A stretch of 64,000 nt of DNA from contig NZ_CP133018.1 in NCBI RefSeq assembly GCF_030866785.1, forward strand, positions 3,100,001 through 3,164,000. The letters are read 5' to 3'. Position 1 is the first letter of the stretch, and every line of letters starts with the position of its first letter. This DNA comes from Agromyces protaetiae (GTDB taxonomy: Bacteria > Actinomycetota > Actinomycetes > Actinomycetales > Microbacteriaceae). The notes below the pieces were generated by a model, which saw nothing but the letters and a program-made list of their open reading frames with translations, was not told the DNA's origin and did no database searches. Shown here piece by piece: positions 45,500-54,319 of this stretch. Both the position numbers and the translations under genes were made by a program.

Positions 45500-48400
45500 A
45501 CGACCTCTTCGATGATCACGTTCATGTGGATCGAGTCCCACATCGATGCTGGCACACGTTCGAGGATCGCGAGGACCTGCTCCTCGATCCGCGGCACGAA
45601 GTCGCGCTGGAAGATGCCGCCGATCGCTTGGTTCTCGGCGCCGCCATTCATGCCGCTGAGGTCGGTCGGGTCGCCGCCGGCGACCATGTCGAGCCGGTGG
45701 GTGGCGTTGAGTTCGGATGCCTCGGCTTCCGCCTGTCGCTCGGCGTCGCGCCGGCTCATCGGCGGATCGGCCTGCGCGAGCTGCTCGATGCGCGCGTCGA
45801 TCCAGTCGTTCCGCATCTGCTTCTGCGCCGCGGTCGAACCGCTCACCCGCCGGTAGTCCTCGGGGTGGTTGATGAACGCGACGCGTCGCTCCATCCATTC
45901 GGTCAGCGTCATGTCGTTGAGCACGCCGCTCGCGTCGCGGAACTGCAGGTCCATCTCCGCGGGGTCGCAGTTGGCGGGGCACGCGGTCTGCAATTCGAGC
46001 GGCTCGGCGATCACGAGGCTGCCGTCGGGACCCATCGCGAGCACCGGCGGGTTGCCGGTGGTGAGACGCTCAAGCTCGGCGAATTCATCGGCCGTCGGGC
46101 CGTCGGCGAAAGGATCGGCGGTGCGGGTGTGGTCGACGTACTGCTCGAACCGTGAGGTCAACTGCTCCTCGCGCCGGTTGAGTGGCGAGCGGGCGGGGTC
46201 GCCGCCGAACTCGGCGCTCGGCGTCGCAGAGCCGGTCGCGGCGGTGCCGCCGGGCGTGGTGGTGGCGCCGGGCGTGGTGGTGGCGCCGGTCGCGGCGGTG
46301 CCGCCGGAGAACGCGGGCGGCGGGCTCACCGGGTTCCAGACCACGCCGAGGTCGGGCAGGACCGTCGCCGGGCGTGCCGCGCCGTTCGGGGTCTCCACGC
46401 CGTTCCCGAACGAGGACCACGGCTGGAGCTCGGGCGTGACGCCGGTCGCCGCTTCGACCACAGCGGGGTGGAAGCCCGCGTGACCGAACCGCACGTCGCC
46501 CATGGCGGGCGGCCAGCCCTGAGCGACGCCGGTCTGCGGGTCGAGGGTCAGGATGGTCCCGTTGTGGTTGTACGCCACGAACCAGTGGCCCATGCCCGAG
46601 TTGCGGACCACACCGACGACGGTGTGCGAGCCCGGGCCGAGGTGCAGCAGCGTGGCTTCGATCTGGCCCGGCGTGAGCACGACCTGGGGCACGCCGGTGT
46701 CGGCCTCCATGCCCCCGACATCGCGCGAGCTCACGTCCGCCTGCGCGGTCGGGTCGCCGCCGCGCAGGATGCTGTTGAGCGTCGACGCGGTGGAACCGCA
46801 GTTGACCGAGAACGGCGAGTGGGGGTCGCCCGTGAACTCCGGGTTCACGTTCCGGTCCGTGACCACCTGCACGACGTCGTCGCCCGGCATCGTCGAGGCG
46901 TTCGCGCCGGGGTCGATCGGCAGCGACACCGGGTCCGGCTGCGCGGGTGCGGATGCCGGCGGCGTGCTCGAGGCCGGGTCGTCGGCGCCGAACGCGGTCT
47001 CGGTTCCGGGCGTGTCCGCGGCGGTCGGGGCGGTGGTGCCGAACTCGGTCGTGCCGGCCGGGTGCGCCGGGTCGATCGGATCGGTCGAGGTGCCCGGGTC
47101 GGCCGAGGTTGTCGTGGCCGGATCCGCGGAGGTCGCAGGCGACGTCGGCGAGTCGGCCGTCGTGGCCGAGTCGGCCGTCGTGGCCGGGTCGGCGGAGGTC
47201 GCGGGCACCGACGGCGAGGTGGCGGGGTCGACCGGTCCACTCGGCGTGGCCGGGTCGGCGGAGGTCGCGGGCACCGACGGCGAGGTGGTCGGGTCGACCG
47301 GTCCACTCGGCGTGGCCGGGGATGTCGCGTCCGCCGGGACGGGCGACGGGTTCGATGGAGCAGACGGGTTCGAGCCCGAGGCCGGGTGCGAGCCTGCCGG
47401 CGGACCCGCACGGTCGGGGTGCGCACCGGCCCCCGCCCCGAGCCGGCCCGGGTCGGGCAGCGTCGGCGTGTACTGGCCCGCTGCTCCGTCGACGTCGGTC
47501 CGCGTGAGCACGCCCGCGTCGATGAGCTGGTCGACGGTCATCGGGCGGCCGCTCGGGTCGAGCACGCGCACCTGGAGTCCGCCCCCGGGGTGGCCGAACG
47601 CGGGCGCGATCTCGGAGACCTCGACCCGTACGCCGGGCGGCAGGTTCCCGCCGAACTCGTAGATCGAGTACGGGTCGCTGAGGTTGCTCGGCGGCAGCGA
47701 CCGATGCTCGAAGGGCGTACCGGGCAGCGAGAAGAACCCGCCGCCGGGGCCGCCCATGCGGTCGAGCTGGTCGCCGTAGTGGGCGATGAACTGGTCGAGG
47801 TCGTCGAACTCGACGAAGGAGCCCTCGGTGCCGCCATCGTTGCCCGGGTAGACCGGGAACCCGTCCTCGTTCGTGTACCGGGACTCCCACTCGGCGCGCG
47901 TGTAGGGCGTGCCGTCATCGGCACGGCCGTATGGGGCGTCCGGGTCGGTGATCAGGTGCGAGATCTCGTCGGGAACCGTGCCGGGGTGCGCGAACGGGTC
48001 GGCGAGCGAGCCGCTCTCCCCCGGGGTGCGCACGTCGCCGTAGTTCGGATCGAGCGGGTTGTGGGTGACGCGGTCCTCGACGCGTTCCCAGCCCGGGCCG
48101 TGGTCGGCGCCCGAGAGCACCGGGTCGCCCATGGACTCGTCCCAGGGCGTGGGCGCCGGGTCGGCGTCGGTGCCCGACCGCGACGGGTCGACATCAGTGG
48201 CCGGCGACGTCGTGCCGTTGGACCCGAAGCCCGGCTCGGATGCGGACGGGGCCGTGACGTTCGGCGTGGCCGGGGCGGCGGGCGCGCTCGGCGCAGCCGG
48301 GCCCGAGGCCGGCGCCGACGGGGCACCCGGCGTGGTCGGGGCGGCCGGCGCACCCGGGGCCGTGGCGCTCGGCGCCGCCGGCGCACCCGGCCCACCCGGC

Positions 48401-51400
48401 GCACCCGGGGCCGTGGCGCTCGGTGCCCCCGGCGCACCCGGCGCACTCGGGGCGGTGGCGCTCGGCGCCGCCGGCGCAGCCGGCGTCGTCGCGTCCGGCA
48501 CCGTGGGCGCGGTCACCGCGACGTTCGGCTGGATCGCGGTGGGCTGGGCCTGGTCGGGCTGCGACGCGTCAGGCTCGGTCGCGTTCGGGTCGGCCGCATC
48601 CGGCTCGGTCTTCGGCGGGTTCGGGTCGACGACGTCCTCGGGCCGGATCGACGCGTCCCAGTTGGTCGCATTGGGCTCGTTCGGCGGCCACGGGCTGCGG
48701 TCGCCGGTCTGCGCGTCGAGGACCCAGACCTGGTCGCCGTCGAAGTAGGCGTTGAACCAGTGGCCGTCGCCGGACGACCGGTCGATGCCGACCACGCAGT
48801 GCGAGCCCGGGCCCATCGCGCGGAGCGACGCCTCGACCCCCTCGGGGCTCATGGGGGTCTGCGGGTTCCCCGTGCGGGCCACCATCTCGGCGGTCGAGAG
48901 CGTCGAGCCGCCGGGCGCCTCCGACACGGGGTGCCCCGTGAGGAAGTCGTTGAGGTTCGACGACGTGTGCCCGCAGTTGGTCGCGAACCCGTTCGACGGG
49001 TCGCTCCAGTCGAAGTTCGGGTTGATGTCGGTGAGCGCCTGATCGATCTCCTCGATCGTGCGGCTCGACTCGTTGTTGGCCTGGCCGTCTTCGGCGGTCG
49101 GCTGGTCGCCGTTCGGCTGGTCCGCATTCGGCTGGTCCGCGTTCGACTGGCCGGATGCCTCGGGCGAGGCGCCGTCGGGCTGGCCGCCGTCGGGCGGGCT
49201 CGTGCCGTCGGCCGGGCTCGTGCCGTCGGCCGCGCTCGTGCCGTCGGCCGCGCCGGTGCCCGGTGCGTCGGCGGAGGGCGAGCTGGGTGTGGCGCTCTGC
49301 GGCTTCGGCGCGGTCGGCGCGCTGCTTCCTCCCGTGGAGGGCGTCAGGAACGAGGGCCGTGCGACGGCCGCGATTCCGGCTGCGGCGGCGCCGCCGACGA
49401 CGGCGAGGTCCTCGGGCGCAGGTGCGTCGGCACCGTCGGGGTTGGTGCCATCCGTGTCGGGGTTGGTGCCCTCCGCATCGGGGTTGGTGCCGTCCACGTC
49501 AGCGGCCGGACCATCGGCGTCGGTCGACTGCGTGGGCGAGGTGGGCGCGTCGGCGTCGGCCGACGGTGCGGAGCTCGCGGAGGAGGGCGACGTCGCACTC
49601 ACCGGGACACCACCGGCCGGGGCGTCGGCGCTCGGAGCGGTCGGCGCGTCCGCCGAGGGAGCGGACGGCGCGTCCGCGGACGGCGCCGAGGGCGCATCGG
49701 CTGCGGGCGCGCTGGGCGCGTCCGAGCTCGGGGCAGACGGCGCATCCGCACTCGGCGCACTCGGCGCATCCGCAGACGGCGCACTCGGCGCATCCGCAGA
49801 CGGCGCACTCGGCGCATCCGCAGACGGCGCACTCGGCGCATCCGCAGACGGCGAACTCGGCGCATCCGCAGACGGCGCACTCGGCGCATCCGCAGACGGC
49901 GAACTCGGCGCATCCGCACTCGGCGAACTCGGCGCATCCGCACTCGGCGAACTCGGCGCATCCGCACTCGGCGCACTCGGCGCATCCGCACTCGGCGAAC
50001 TCGGCGCATCCGCACTCGGCGAACTCGGCGCATCCGCACTCGGCGCACTCGGCGCATCCGCAGACGGCGAACTCGGCGCATCCGCACTCGGCGCACTCGG
50101 CGCATCCGCTCCCGACGGGATGTCCGGCGTGCTCGGCGCGCTCGGCGCGTCGAGCGTGACGCTGCTGCTGTCTGGGCTCGACGGGAGGTCGACCGAGCCG
50201 CCGCCGTCGCCCGCCGACGAACCGCCCGCGTCGCCCGCGCCGGGCGTCGGTGCGTCACTCGACACGTCGACGGCGCCGCCGCCGCCGGCCTGGCTGGATC
50301 CGGCACCGCCGGCACCCGGGGTGGGCGCGTCGTTGGAGACGCTGACCGCGGAGCTCGGCCCGGCGCCGTTCGCCGCGTTCGCACCGGTGCCCGAGGCGCC
50401 GGGGATGCCGCTGACGTCGGGCCGCGCGCCCGAACCGCCGGGGCCGCCGGCCGCGCCCGGCCCGCTCGCGCCGGAGGGCGACCCGGCGCTTCCGCCCGGG
50501 CGACCCGAGAGCGCACCGCCGAGCAGGGCGCCCGCGGCCATCGAGCTGAGCGGACTGAACGGCGTACCGTTCAGCGACGACTCGGCGAAGCCGCTCGCGA
50601 GGCCGTCGATCGCACCGCCGCCGGTCTCGACGCCGATGTGCGTGACCCGCCGGATCACGTTGTTGTTGACGCCGTTCGTGAGCAGGCGCCCGCCCGCACC
50701 GGAGACGGCGCCGCCCGCGCCGCCGCCGATCGCCGACGACAGCGCGGCGTTCAGCACGTTCTGCGGCTGGTAGGTCGGGTCGAGCGCGCCGCGGACCGTA
50801 TTGAACGACACGGTCGTGATGCCGCTCGCGAGGCCCGCCGAGAGCGCCTCGCGGGCGACCCGGATGCCGCCGCGGATCGCCATGCGCGCGGCGCGCAGCG
50901 CCATCATGATGAGGGTGCGGAGCTTGCGGCACAGCGCGGCGATCTTCAGCGCCCAGCGCGTGACCGTGAACATGATCTTCGCGGCCATGGCGGCGGCGCC
51001 GGCACCGAACGTCACCGCGCCGAGGAGTGCACCGATGCCGATCTCGAGCGCGATCTCGACGGCCATCTGCGCGACGAACCAGCCGATCTCCTCCCACGCC
51101 TTGTCGACCGCCTCGCGCATGCCGGCCGCGAAGCCCGCCATGGAACCGGCGCTCTCGGCCACCCGGCCGAGCGACGTGCTCAGGGAGGCCTGGCAGGAGA
51201 GCATCTTGCCCTGCTGCGGCAGGGTCATCGCCGAGACGTTGGTAAACGCCGAGTCGATGCGCCCCTGCGCGCGGCCGAGCGCCCCCGACAACTCGTTCCA
51301 CGCGGACTCGGCGGTCGAGAGCTTGCCCCGGTCGGCGGAGGGCAGCATGACCCCGAGCGTCGCGAGCGCGTCCTTCAGGAAGTCGCCGAACTCGCCGAGC

Positions 51401-51807
51401 GGACCCTCAGGGCCCTTGCCGAGCGAGGACGCCACCGATGCCGTCGGCGGCACGATCGTCGGGTTCTCCTCGGGGATGCCCGACGACGCCGCCGGCTTGA
51501 ATGCGCCGACCAGCTGAGCGCCGTCATACGCGCGGCCCGAGTTGCCGAGCGCGGCGTCGACGATCCGCAACGAGTTGGCCACGCCGAGCGCGGCCTTCAG
51601 CACGTCGACGGCGTACGTGTCGTAGCCCGGCTCACCGTCCTGGCCGTTGGCGAAGACCTCGGCGGACTCGTCGTCACCGGCCATGCCGCCGGTTCCGCCG
51701 AGCGCCGACTCGCAGGCCCGAGCGGCCTGCGAGATCGTCTGCGCGATCGAGTGCAGTGCGACGCCATCGGCGGCGAGCCGTGCGGCATCGAGCTGGACCT
51801 GCGACAT
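45496..51807 (-). CDS. Giant type VII polymorphic toxin with four toxin-type domains
   Basis: A 2103-residue effector. Residues 1-430 are a helical WXG100/CpnT-like region with a hydrophobic stretch near 245-285. A Gly/Ser region and a SADAPSAP repeat (about 567-730) follow. A papain-fold (Tox-PL) domain at about 925-1055 has Cys945 (TNCGH) and His1016 (GHWFNAYF). A TNT domain at about 1290-1432 has APAFGHPGGG, with His1406 where glutamine is usual. A second Tox-PL at about 1648-1765 has Cys1670 and His1741. An Ntox15-type domain at about 1900-2103 has HRLD (2037-2040). Linkers are Pro/Ala/Thr-rich. It follows three WXG100-type genes and overlaps an immunity gene. Confidence 0.85.
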   Translation of the reverse strand: MSQVQLDAARLAADGVALHSIAQTISQAARACESALGGTGGMAGDDESAEVFANGQDGEPGYDTYAVDVLKAALGVANSLRIVDAALGNSGRAYDGAQLVGAFKPAASSGIPEENPTIVPPTASVASSLGKGPEGPLGEFGDFLKDALATLGVMLPSADRGKLSTAESAWNELSGALGRAQGRIDSAFTNVSAMTLPQQGKMLSCQASLSTSLGRVAESAGSMAGFAAGMREAVDKAWEEIGWFVAQMAVEIALEIGIGALLGAVTFGAGAAAMAAKIMFTVTRWALKIAALCRKLRTLIMMALRAARMAIRGGIRVAREALSAGLASGITTVSFNTVRGALDPTYQPQNVLNAALSSAIGGGAGGAVSGAGGRLLTNGVNNNVIRRVTHIGVETGGGAIDGLASGFAESSLNGTPFSPLSSMAAGALLGGALSGRPGGSAGSPSGASGPGAAGGPGGSGARPDVSGIPGASGTGANAANGAGPSSAVSVSNDAPTPGAGGAGSSQAGGGGAVDVSSDAPTPGAGDAGGSSAGDGGGSVDLPSSPDSSSVTLDAPSAPSTPDIPSGADAPSAPSADAPSSPSADAPSAPSADAPSSPSADAPSSPSADAPSAPSADAPSSPSADAPSSPSADAPSSPSADAPSAPSADAPSSPSADAPSAPSADAPSAPSADAPSAPSADAPSAPSADAPSAPSSDAPSAPAADAPSAPSADAPSAPSADAPTAPSADAPAGGVPVSATSPSSASSAPSADADAPTSPTQSTDADGPAADVDGTNPDAEGTNPDTDGTNPDGADAPAPEDLAVVGGAAAAGIAAVARPSFLTPSTGGSSAPTAPKPQSATPSSPSADAPGTGAADGTSAADGTSPADGTSPPDGGQPDGASPEASGQSNADQPNADQPNGDQPTAEDGQANNESSRTIEEIDQALTDINPNFDWSDPSNGFATNCGHTSSNLNDFLTGHPVSEAPGGSTLSTAEMVARTGNPQTPMSPEGVEASLRAMGPGSHCVVGIDRSSGDGHWFNAYFDGDQVWVLDAQTGDRSPWPPNEPNATNWDASIRPEDVVDPNPPKTEPDAADPNATEPDASQPDQAQPTAIQPNVAVTAPTVPDATTPAAPAAPSATAPSAPGAPGAPSATAPGAPGGPGAPAAPSATAPGAPAAPTTPGAPSAPASGPAAPSAPAAPATPNVTAPSASEPGFGSNGTTSPATDVDPSRSGTDADPAPTPWDESMGDPVLSGADHGPGWERVEDRVTHNPLDPNYGDVRTPGESGSLADPFAHPGTVPDEISHLITDPDAPYGRADDGTPYTRAEWESRYTNEDGFPVYPGNDGGTEGSFVEFDDLDQFIAHYGDQLDRMGGPGGGFFSLPGTPFEHRSLPPSNLSDPYSIYEFGGNLPPGVRVEVSEIAPAFGHPGGGLQVRVLDPSGRPMTVDQLIDAGVLTRTDVDGAAGQYTPTLPDPGRLGAGAGAHPDRAGPPAGSHPASGSNPSAPSNPSPVPADATSPATPSGPVDPTTSPSVPATSADPATPSGPVDPATSPSVPATSADPATTADSATTADSPTSPATSADPATTTSADPGTSTDPIDPAHPAGTTEFGTTAPTAADTPGTETAFGADDPASSTPPASAPAQPDPVSLPIDPGANASTMPGDDVVQVVTDRNVNPEFTGDPHSPFSVNCGSTASTLNSILRGGDPTAQADVSSRDVGGMEADTGVPQVVLTPGQIEATLLHLGPGSHTVVGVVRNSGMGHWFVAYNHNGTILTLDPQTGVAQGWPPAMGDVRFGHAGFHPAVVEAATGVTPELQPWSSFGNGVETPNGAARPATVLPDLGVVWNPVSPPPAFSGGTAATGATTTPGATTTPGGTAATGSATPSAEFGGDPARSPLNRREEQLTSRFEQYVDHTRTADPFADGPTADEFAELERLTTGNPPVLAMGPDGSLVIAEPLELQTACPANCDPAEMDLQFRDASGVLNDMTLTEWMERRVAFINHPEDYRRVSGSTAAQKQMRNDWIDARIEQLAQADPPMSRRDAERQAEAEASELNATHRLDMVAGGDPTDLSGMNGGAENQAIGGIFQRDFVPRIEEQVLAILERVPASMWDSIHMNVIIEEVV
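49742..50110 (-). repeat. Sixteen-copy 24-bp array coding for SADAPSAP
   Basis: The GCATCCGC core recurs every 24 bp sixteen times. Units encode SADAPSAP or SADAPSSP in the effector. GCACTC, GAACTC and AGACGG variants are shuffled between units, which suggests recombination rather than one expansion. Unit length is eight codons, so copy-number change keeps the frame. Confidence 0.93.
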
Positions 51808-51882
51808 GGGTCGTCTCCCGGAGGGTCGTGTCGGAAAGCTGGGGTGAAGCGGGGCGAGGTGTGCGAGGCGAAGCGGTGCGCG

Positions 51883-52194
51883 TTACGCGCTGAGGCCGCG
51901 CTGCAGATCGGACCACGCCGTGTCGAGCGACTCGATCGTCTCGGTGTACGCCTGGTGCGCACCCTCGACCTGGTCTTGCAGCGCTTCGGCGGCCTGCGTC
52001 ATCGCCTCGGCGCCGAGCTGCCACTTCTCGAACATGCTCAGGAAGTTCGCCATCGCGGGTCCCTGCCACTCGGCGGGGAGCATGTAGGCGAAGCCGCTCG
52101 CGCCCTGCTTGAGCGCTGAGCAGTACGTGACCAGCTCGCCCAGCATGTCGGCAAGGGCCTTGAGGTCGGCGGTGTCGGCCTGCTGTTCGGCCAT
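51883..52194 (-). CDS. WXG100-family protein
   Basis: A 103-residue ESAT-6-like protein with two helices around EWQGPAMANFL, where WQG is the hallmark turn (about 43-45). The C-terminal helix ends TIESLDTAWSDLQRGLSA. It lies two bases after the 217-residue WXG-like gene and 75 bp before the effector. It is probably a secreted partner or chaperone that presents the effector to the ATPase. Confidence 0.88.
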   Translation of the reverse strand: MAEQQADTADLKALADMLGELVTYCSALKQGASGFAYMLPAEWQGPAMANFLSMFEKWQLGAEAMTQAAEALQDQVEGAHQAYTETIESLDTAWSDLQRGLSA

Positions 52195-52195
52195 G

Positions 52196-52849
52196 TCACA
52201 CCTCCCTGCTGATCACGGCCGGCTGGGCCTCGAACGTCGGCACGCCGTCGGCGGTCGGTGCCGCTCCCGACTCGCCGCCGGCGCCGTCGGAGCTGTCGGA
52301 GCCGTCGGAGGCCTCCGTGCTGTCGGCGCCCTCGGCGCCCTCGGCCTCGGCGTCGGCATCGTCACCGTCGGCGGGGCCCTTCGACTGCTGGCCGGCCGAC
52401 GGCCGGCCGAGCGCGCCGCCGAGGAACGCGGCGCTGCCGCCGCCCGCCTCGTCACGACCGAAGAACTCGGCGATGTCGTCGGCTCGTTCCTCACCGCGGT
52501 CCACCTTCGCGCCGAGTGAGCCGGACGTCGCCTTGATCGCGGCGACCGACTGCACGCGCCCCGTGAACGAACGCTGCGTGCTCGACTCGTTCGTGGTGTA
52601 GGAGCCGTCGGCCGCGATCAGCCCGGCCTGGAGCGATGCGAGCGACTGTCGCACGAAGCCCGCGGTCGACATGAACGTCGCCCAGCCTTCGGCGAAGCTC
52701 TCCGCGTCCTCCCCACGCCAGGTCACGTCGACCGTGCCCTTGACCTGTGCGTCCACCGTCGACAGGTTCGTGTCGAACGTCGACAGCACCGTGCCGAGCA
52801 GCGCCGAGACCTCGCTCAGCGCGGCGGCGCGGACTCTGAATGAGACCAC
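52196..52849 (-). CDS. WXG100-like protein with acidic disordered tail
   Basis: A 217-residue protein. The first 105 residues have the WXG100 pattern with VTWRGEDAESFAEGWATFM, WRG marking the turn. The last 90 residues are Asp/Glu/Ala/Ser-rich and probably disordered. It sits between two WXG100 genes in the operon and may be a substrate or a targeting partner. Confidence 0.8.
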   Translation of the reverse strand: MVSFRVRAAALSEVSALLGTVLSTFDTNLSTVDAQVKGTVDVTWRGEDAESFAEGWATFMSTAGFVRQSLASLQAGLIAADGSYTTNESSTQRSFTGRVQSVAAIKATSGSLGAKVDRGEERADDIAEFFGRDEAGGGSAAFLGGALGRPSAGQQSKGPADGDDADAEAEGAEGADSTEASDGSDSSDGAGGESGAAPTADGVPTFEAQPAVISREV

Positions 52850-52913
52850 GAGCTCCCCTTCTCACCGAGGCCGGCGACCATGCGCCGCCGGCCGTGCCGA
52901 TCCAGCTGGAACG

Positions 52914-53207
52914 TCAGCCGTTGAACGTGCCGGCGATCGCGTTCTCGCTGTCTTCGTACGAGAGCGCGGCCTGGTTGAGCAGGTCGGAGATGCCCTGCAG
53001 CGACTCCTTGAGCTGGAGACCAGCCTGGTCCCACTGCGAGTAGAGCTCGTTGAAGCTCATCGACGCGCTGCCCTGCCAGTCGCCCGAGATAAGCCCCTCG
53101 ACCAGCGACTTGAGGTTGGACAGCTGCGATTCGATCGACTGCGAGCCGCTCGAGAGCTGCCCGGCGACGCCGGCGAGCGAGTCGGATGTGACGCGGATCT
53201 CCGCCAT
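52914..53207 (-). CDS. WXG100-family (EsxA-like) protein
   Basis: A 97-residue protein, the canonical size. MAEIRVTSDSLAGVAGQLSS opens it and DWQGSASMSFNELYSQWD holds the WXG turn near residue 43. The ATG at 53207 is chosen because GGAGG lies seven bases upstream and family proteins start there. It is the first WXG100 gene after the FHA gene. Confidence 0.92.
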   Translation of the reverse strand: MAEIRVTSDSLAGVAGQLSSGSQSIESQLSNLKSLVEGLISGDWQGSASMSFNELYSQWDQAGLQLKESLQGISDLLNQAALSYEDSENAIAGTFNG

Positions 53208-53405
53208 GGTTTCCTCCAGAGATGGATGCCGGTTGGAAGGGAAGTAGGGACTGCCCTCCGGATAGCTCACACGTTACCGGCTTCCCCGCGCGGGGCCGAT
53301 GGGGAGAACTCCCCGTCTGGATCTGGTAATGCCAGACGGGCCGCCGTCGCGCCACTTCCGGCGCCTGTGCGCCAGCCAAGATGGCGCAGAGCGCGGCGAA
53401 GTGGC

Positions 53406-53530
53406 GCGGAGCGCCGAGGCATCCGCTCAGGCGGAGCGCCGAGGCATCCGCTCAGGCGGAGCGCCGAGGCATCCGCTCAGCCGGAGCGCCGAGGCATCCG
53501 CTCAGGCGGAGCGCCGAGGCATCCGCTCAG
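53406..53530. repeat. Five 25-bp tandem repeats
   Basis: Units of GCGGAGCGCCGAGGCATCCG plus CTCAG start at 53406, 53431, 53456, 53481 and 53506; one base differs in the fourth. A partial sixth follows inside the FHA gene end. Each unit contains GAGGCATCCG. The array fills most of the gap between the FHA gene and the WXG100 leader. Confidence 0.93.
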
Positions 53531-54141
53531 GCGGAGCGCAGCTCGAAGCTCAGGTCGCCCAACCAGACGGTGTCGCCGACGGCCGCAGGGACCCGCGTTC
53601 CCGCCGCCTCGAGCGGCGTCACTGCGCCGCCCCGTTCGAGCCGCGACCCGTTCGCCGAGCCCGCGTCGCCGATGAGCACGACCCCGTCAGCCACCTCGAG
53701 GAAGAGGTGCACGCGCGAGACCGACCGGGTGTCGTCCTCGACCTCGACGGCGCGAACGCCCATGGCGAGGGCGGTGTCTGCGGGCTTCCGGCCGATGACG
53801 GCGGCCCCGGTGACGACCACACGCTGCCCGGTCGAGAACGCCAGCTCGACGCGCTCGATCGGTGCGGCGGTCTGCGTCGCGACCGGGGCGGGAGCCGCCT
53901 CCCGCGCGGCCTGCTGCTGCCAGGGCAGCGTGCGCGGCAGCGGCACGGGCTCGACCGAGGCCGGGCGGGCCGCCGGCGGAGCATCCGTTCGCGGTGCCGC
54001 AGCCTGTTCGCGGGGCCGCGCGAACTGCGCGGGCACCGGCGGCCGCAGCGGTTGCTGCGGGATGAGTTGACCGCACTCGACGCAGTACATGCTGTTCGGC
54101 TGCAGCGTGGCATCGCAGTAGACGCAACGGGCAGAAGCCAC
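53527..54141 (-). CDS. Zinc-ribbon and FHA domain protein
   Basis: A 204-residue protein. Cys6, Cys9, Cys20 and Cys23 form a zinc ribbon (CVYCDATLQPNSMYCVECG). A Pro/Ala-rich linker (about 28-90) leads to an FHA domain (about 95-204) with AVIGRKPADTALAM, SVSRVHLFLEV and DAGSANGSRL, the Gly-Arg, Ser-x-x-His and Asn-Gly residues for phosphothreonine binding. It lies between the ATPase and WXG100 genes and may link secretion to Ser/Thr kinase signals. No kinase gene is in the window. Confidence 0.9.
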   Translation of the reverse strand: MASARCVYCDATLQPNSMYCVECGQLIPQQPLRPPVPAQFARPREQAAAPRTDAPPAARPASVEPVPLPRTLPWQQQAAREAAPAPVATQTAAPIERVELAFSTGQRVVVTGAAVIGRKPADTALAMGVRAVEVEDDTRSVSRVHLFLEVADGVVLIGDAGSANGSRLERGGAVTPLEAAGTRVPAAVGDTVWLGDLSFELRSA

Positions 54142-54231
54142 AGAGAGGTCCCTTCAGGAGGAGTGTTCGCGTGAGTGAGCGCCGGGCCAGTCTAATCGCG
54201 TCGCGGAGGCACGCCTCCGCGTGCGGCGCGA

Positions 54232-54311
54232 CGAGTCGTCGGGACTCCTGGACGACACGCCGCGCACCGACGTCCGAACGCGGCGCGTCGGTCGATCGTG
54301 CCGACGACTCG
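54232..54311. repeat. Palindromic element after the ATPase gene (CGAGTCGTCGG ends)
   Basis: CGAGTCGTCGG (54232-54242) and CCGACGACTCG (54301-54311) are perfect 11-bp arms; ACCGACG/CGTCGGT forms an inner stem. The arms match those of the element at 61294-61375. A GGAGGC/GCCTCC hairpin at 54205-54218 is adjacent. It lies in the gap between the ATPase stop and the FHA start and may act as a terminator. Confidence 0.7.
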
Positions 54312-54319
54312 CGACGCGA

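Noticed and set aside
49742..50110. CRISPR-like array
   Set aside because: Units are contiguous 24-bp repeats without unique spacers and keep a reading frame in the effector.
46468..52119. Very long plus-strand open frame opposite the effector, with arginine-rich repeats
   Set aside because: It is antisense to a protein with clear domain motifs and has low-complexity Arg/Gly composition typical of a high-GC shadow frame.
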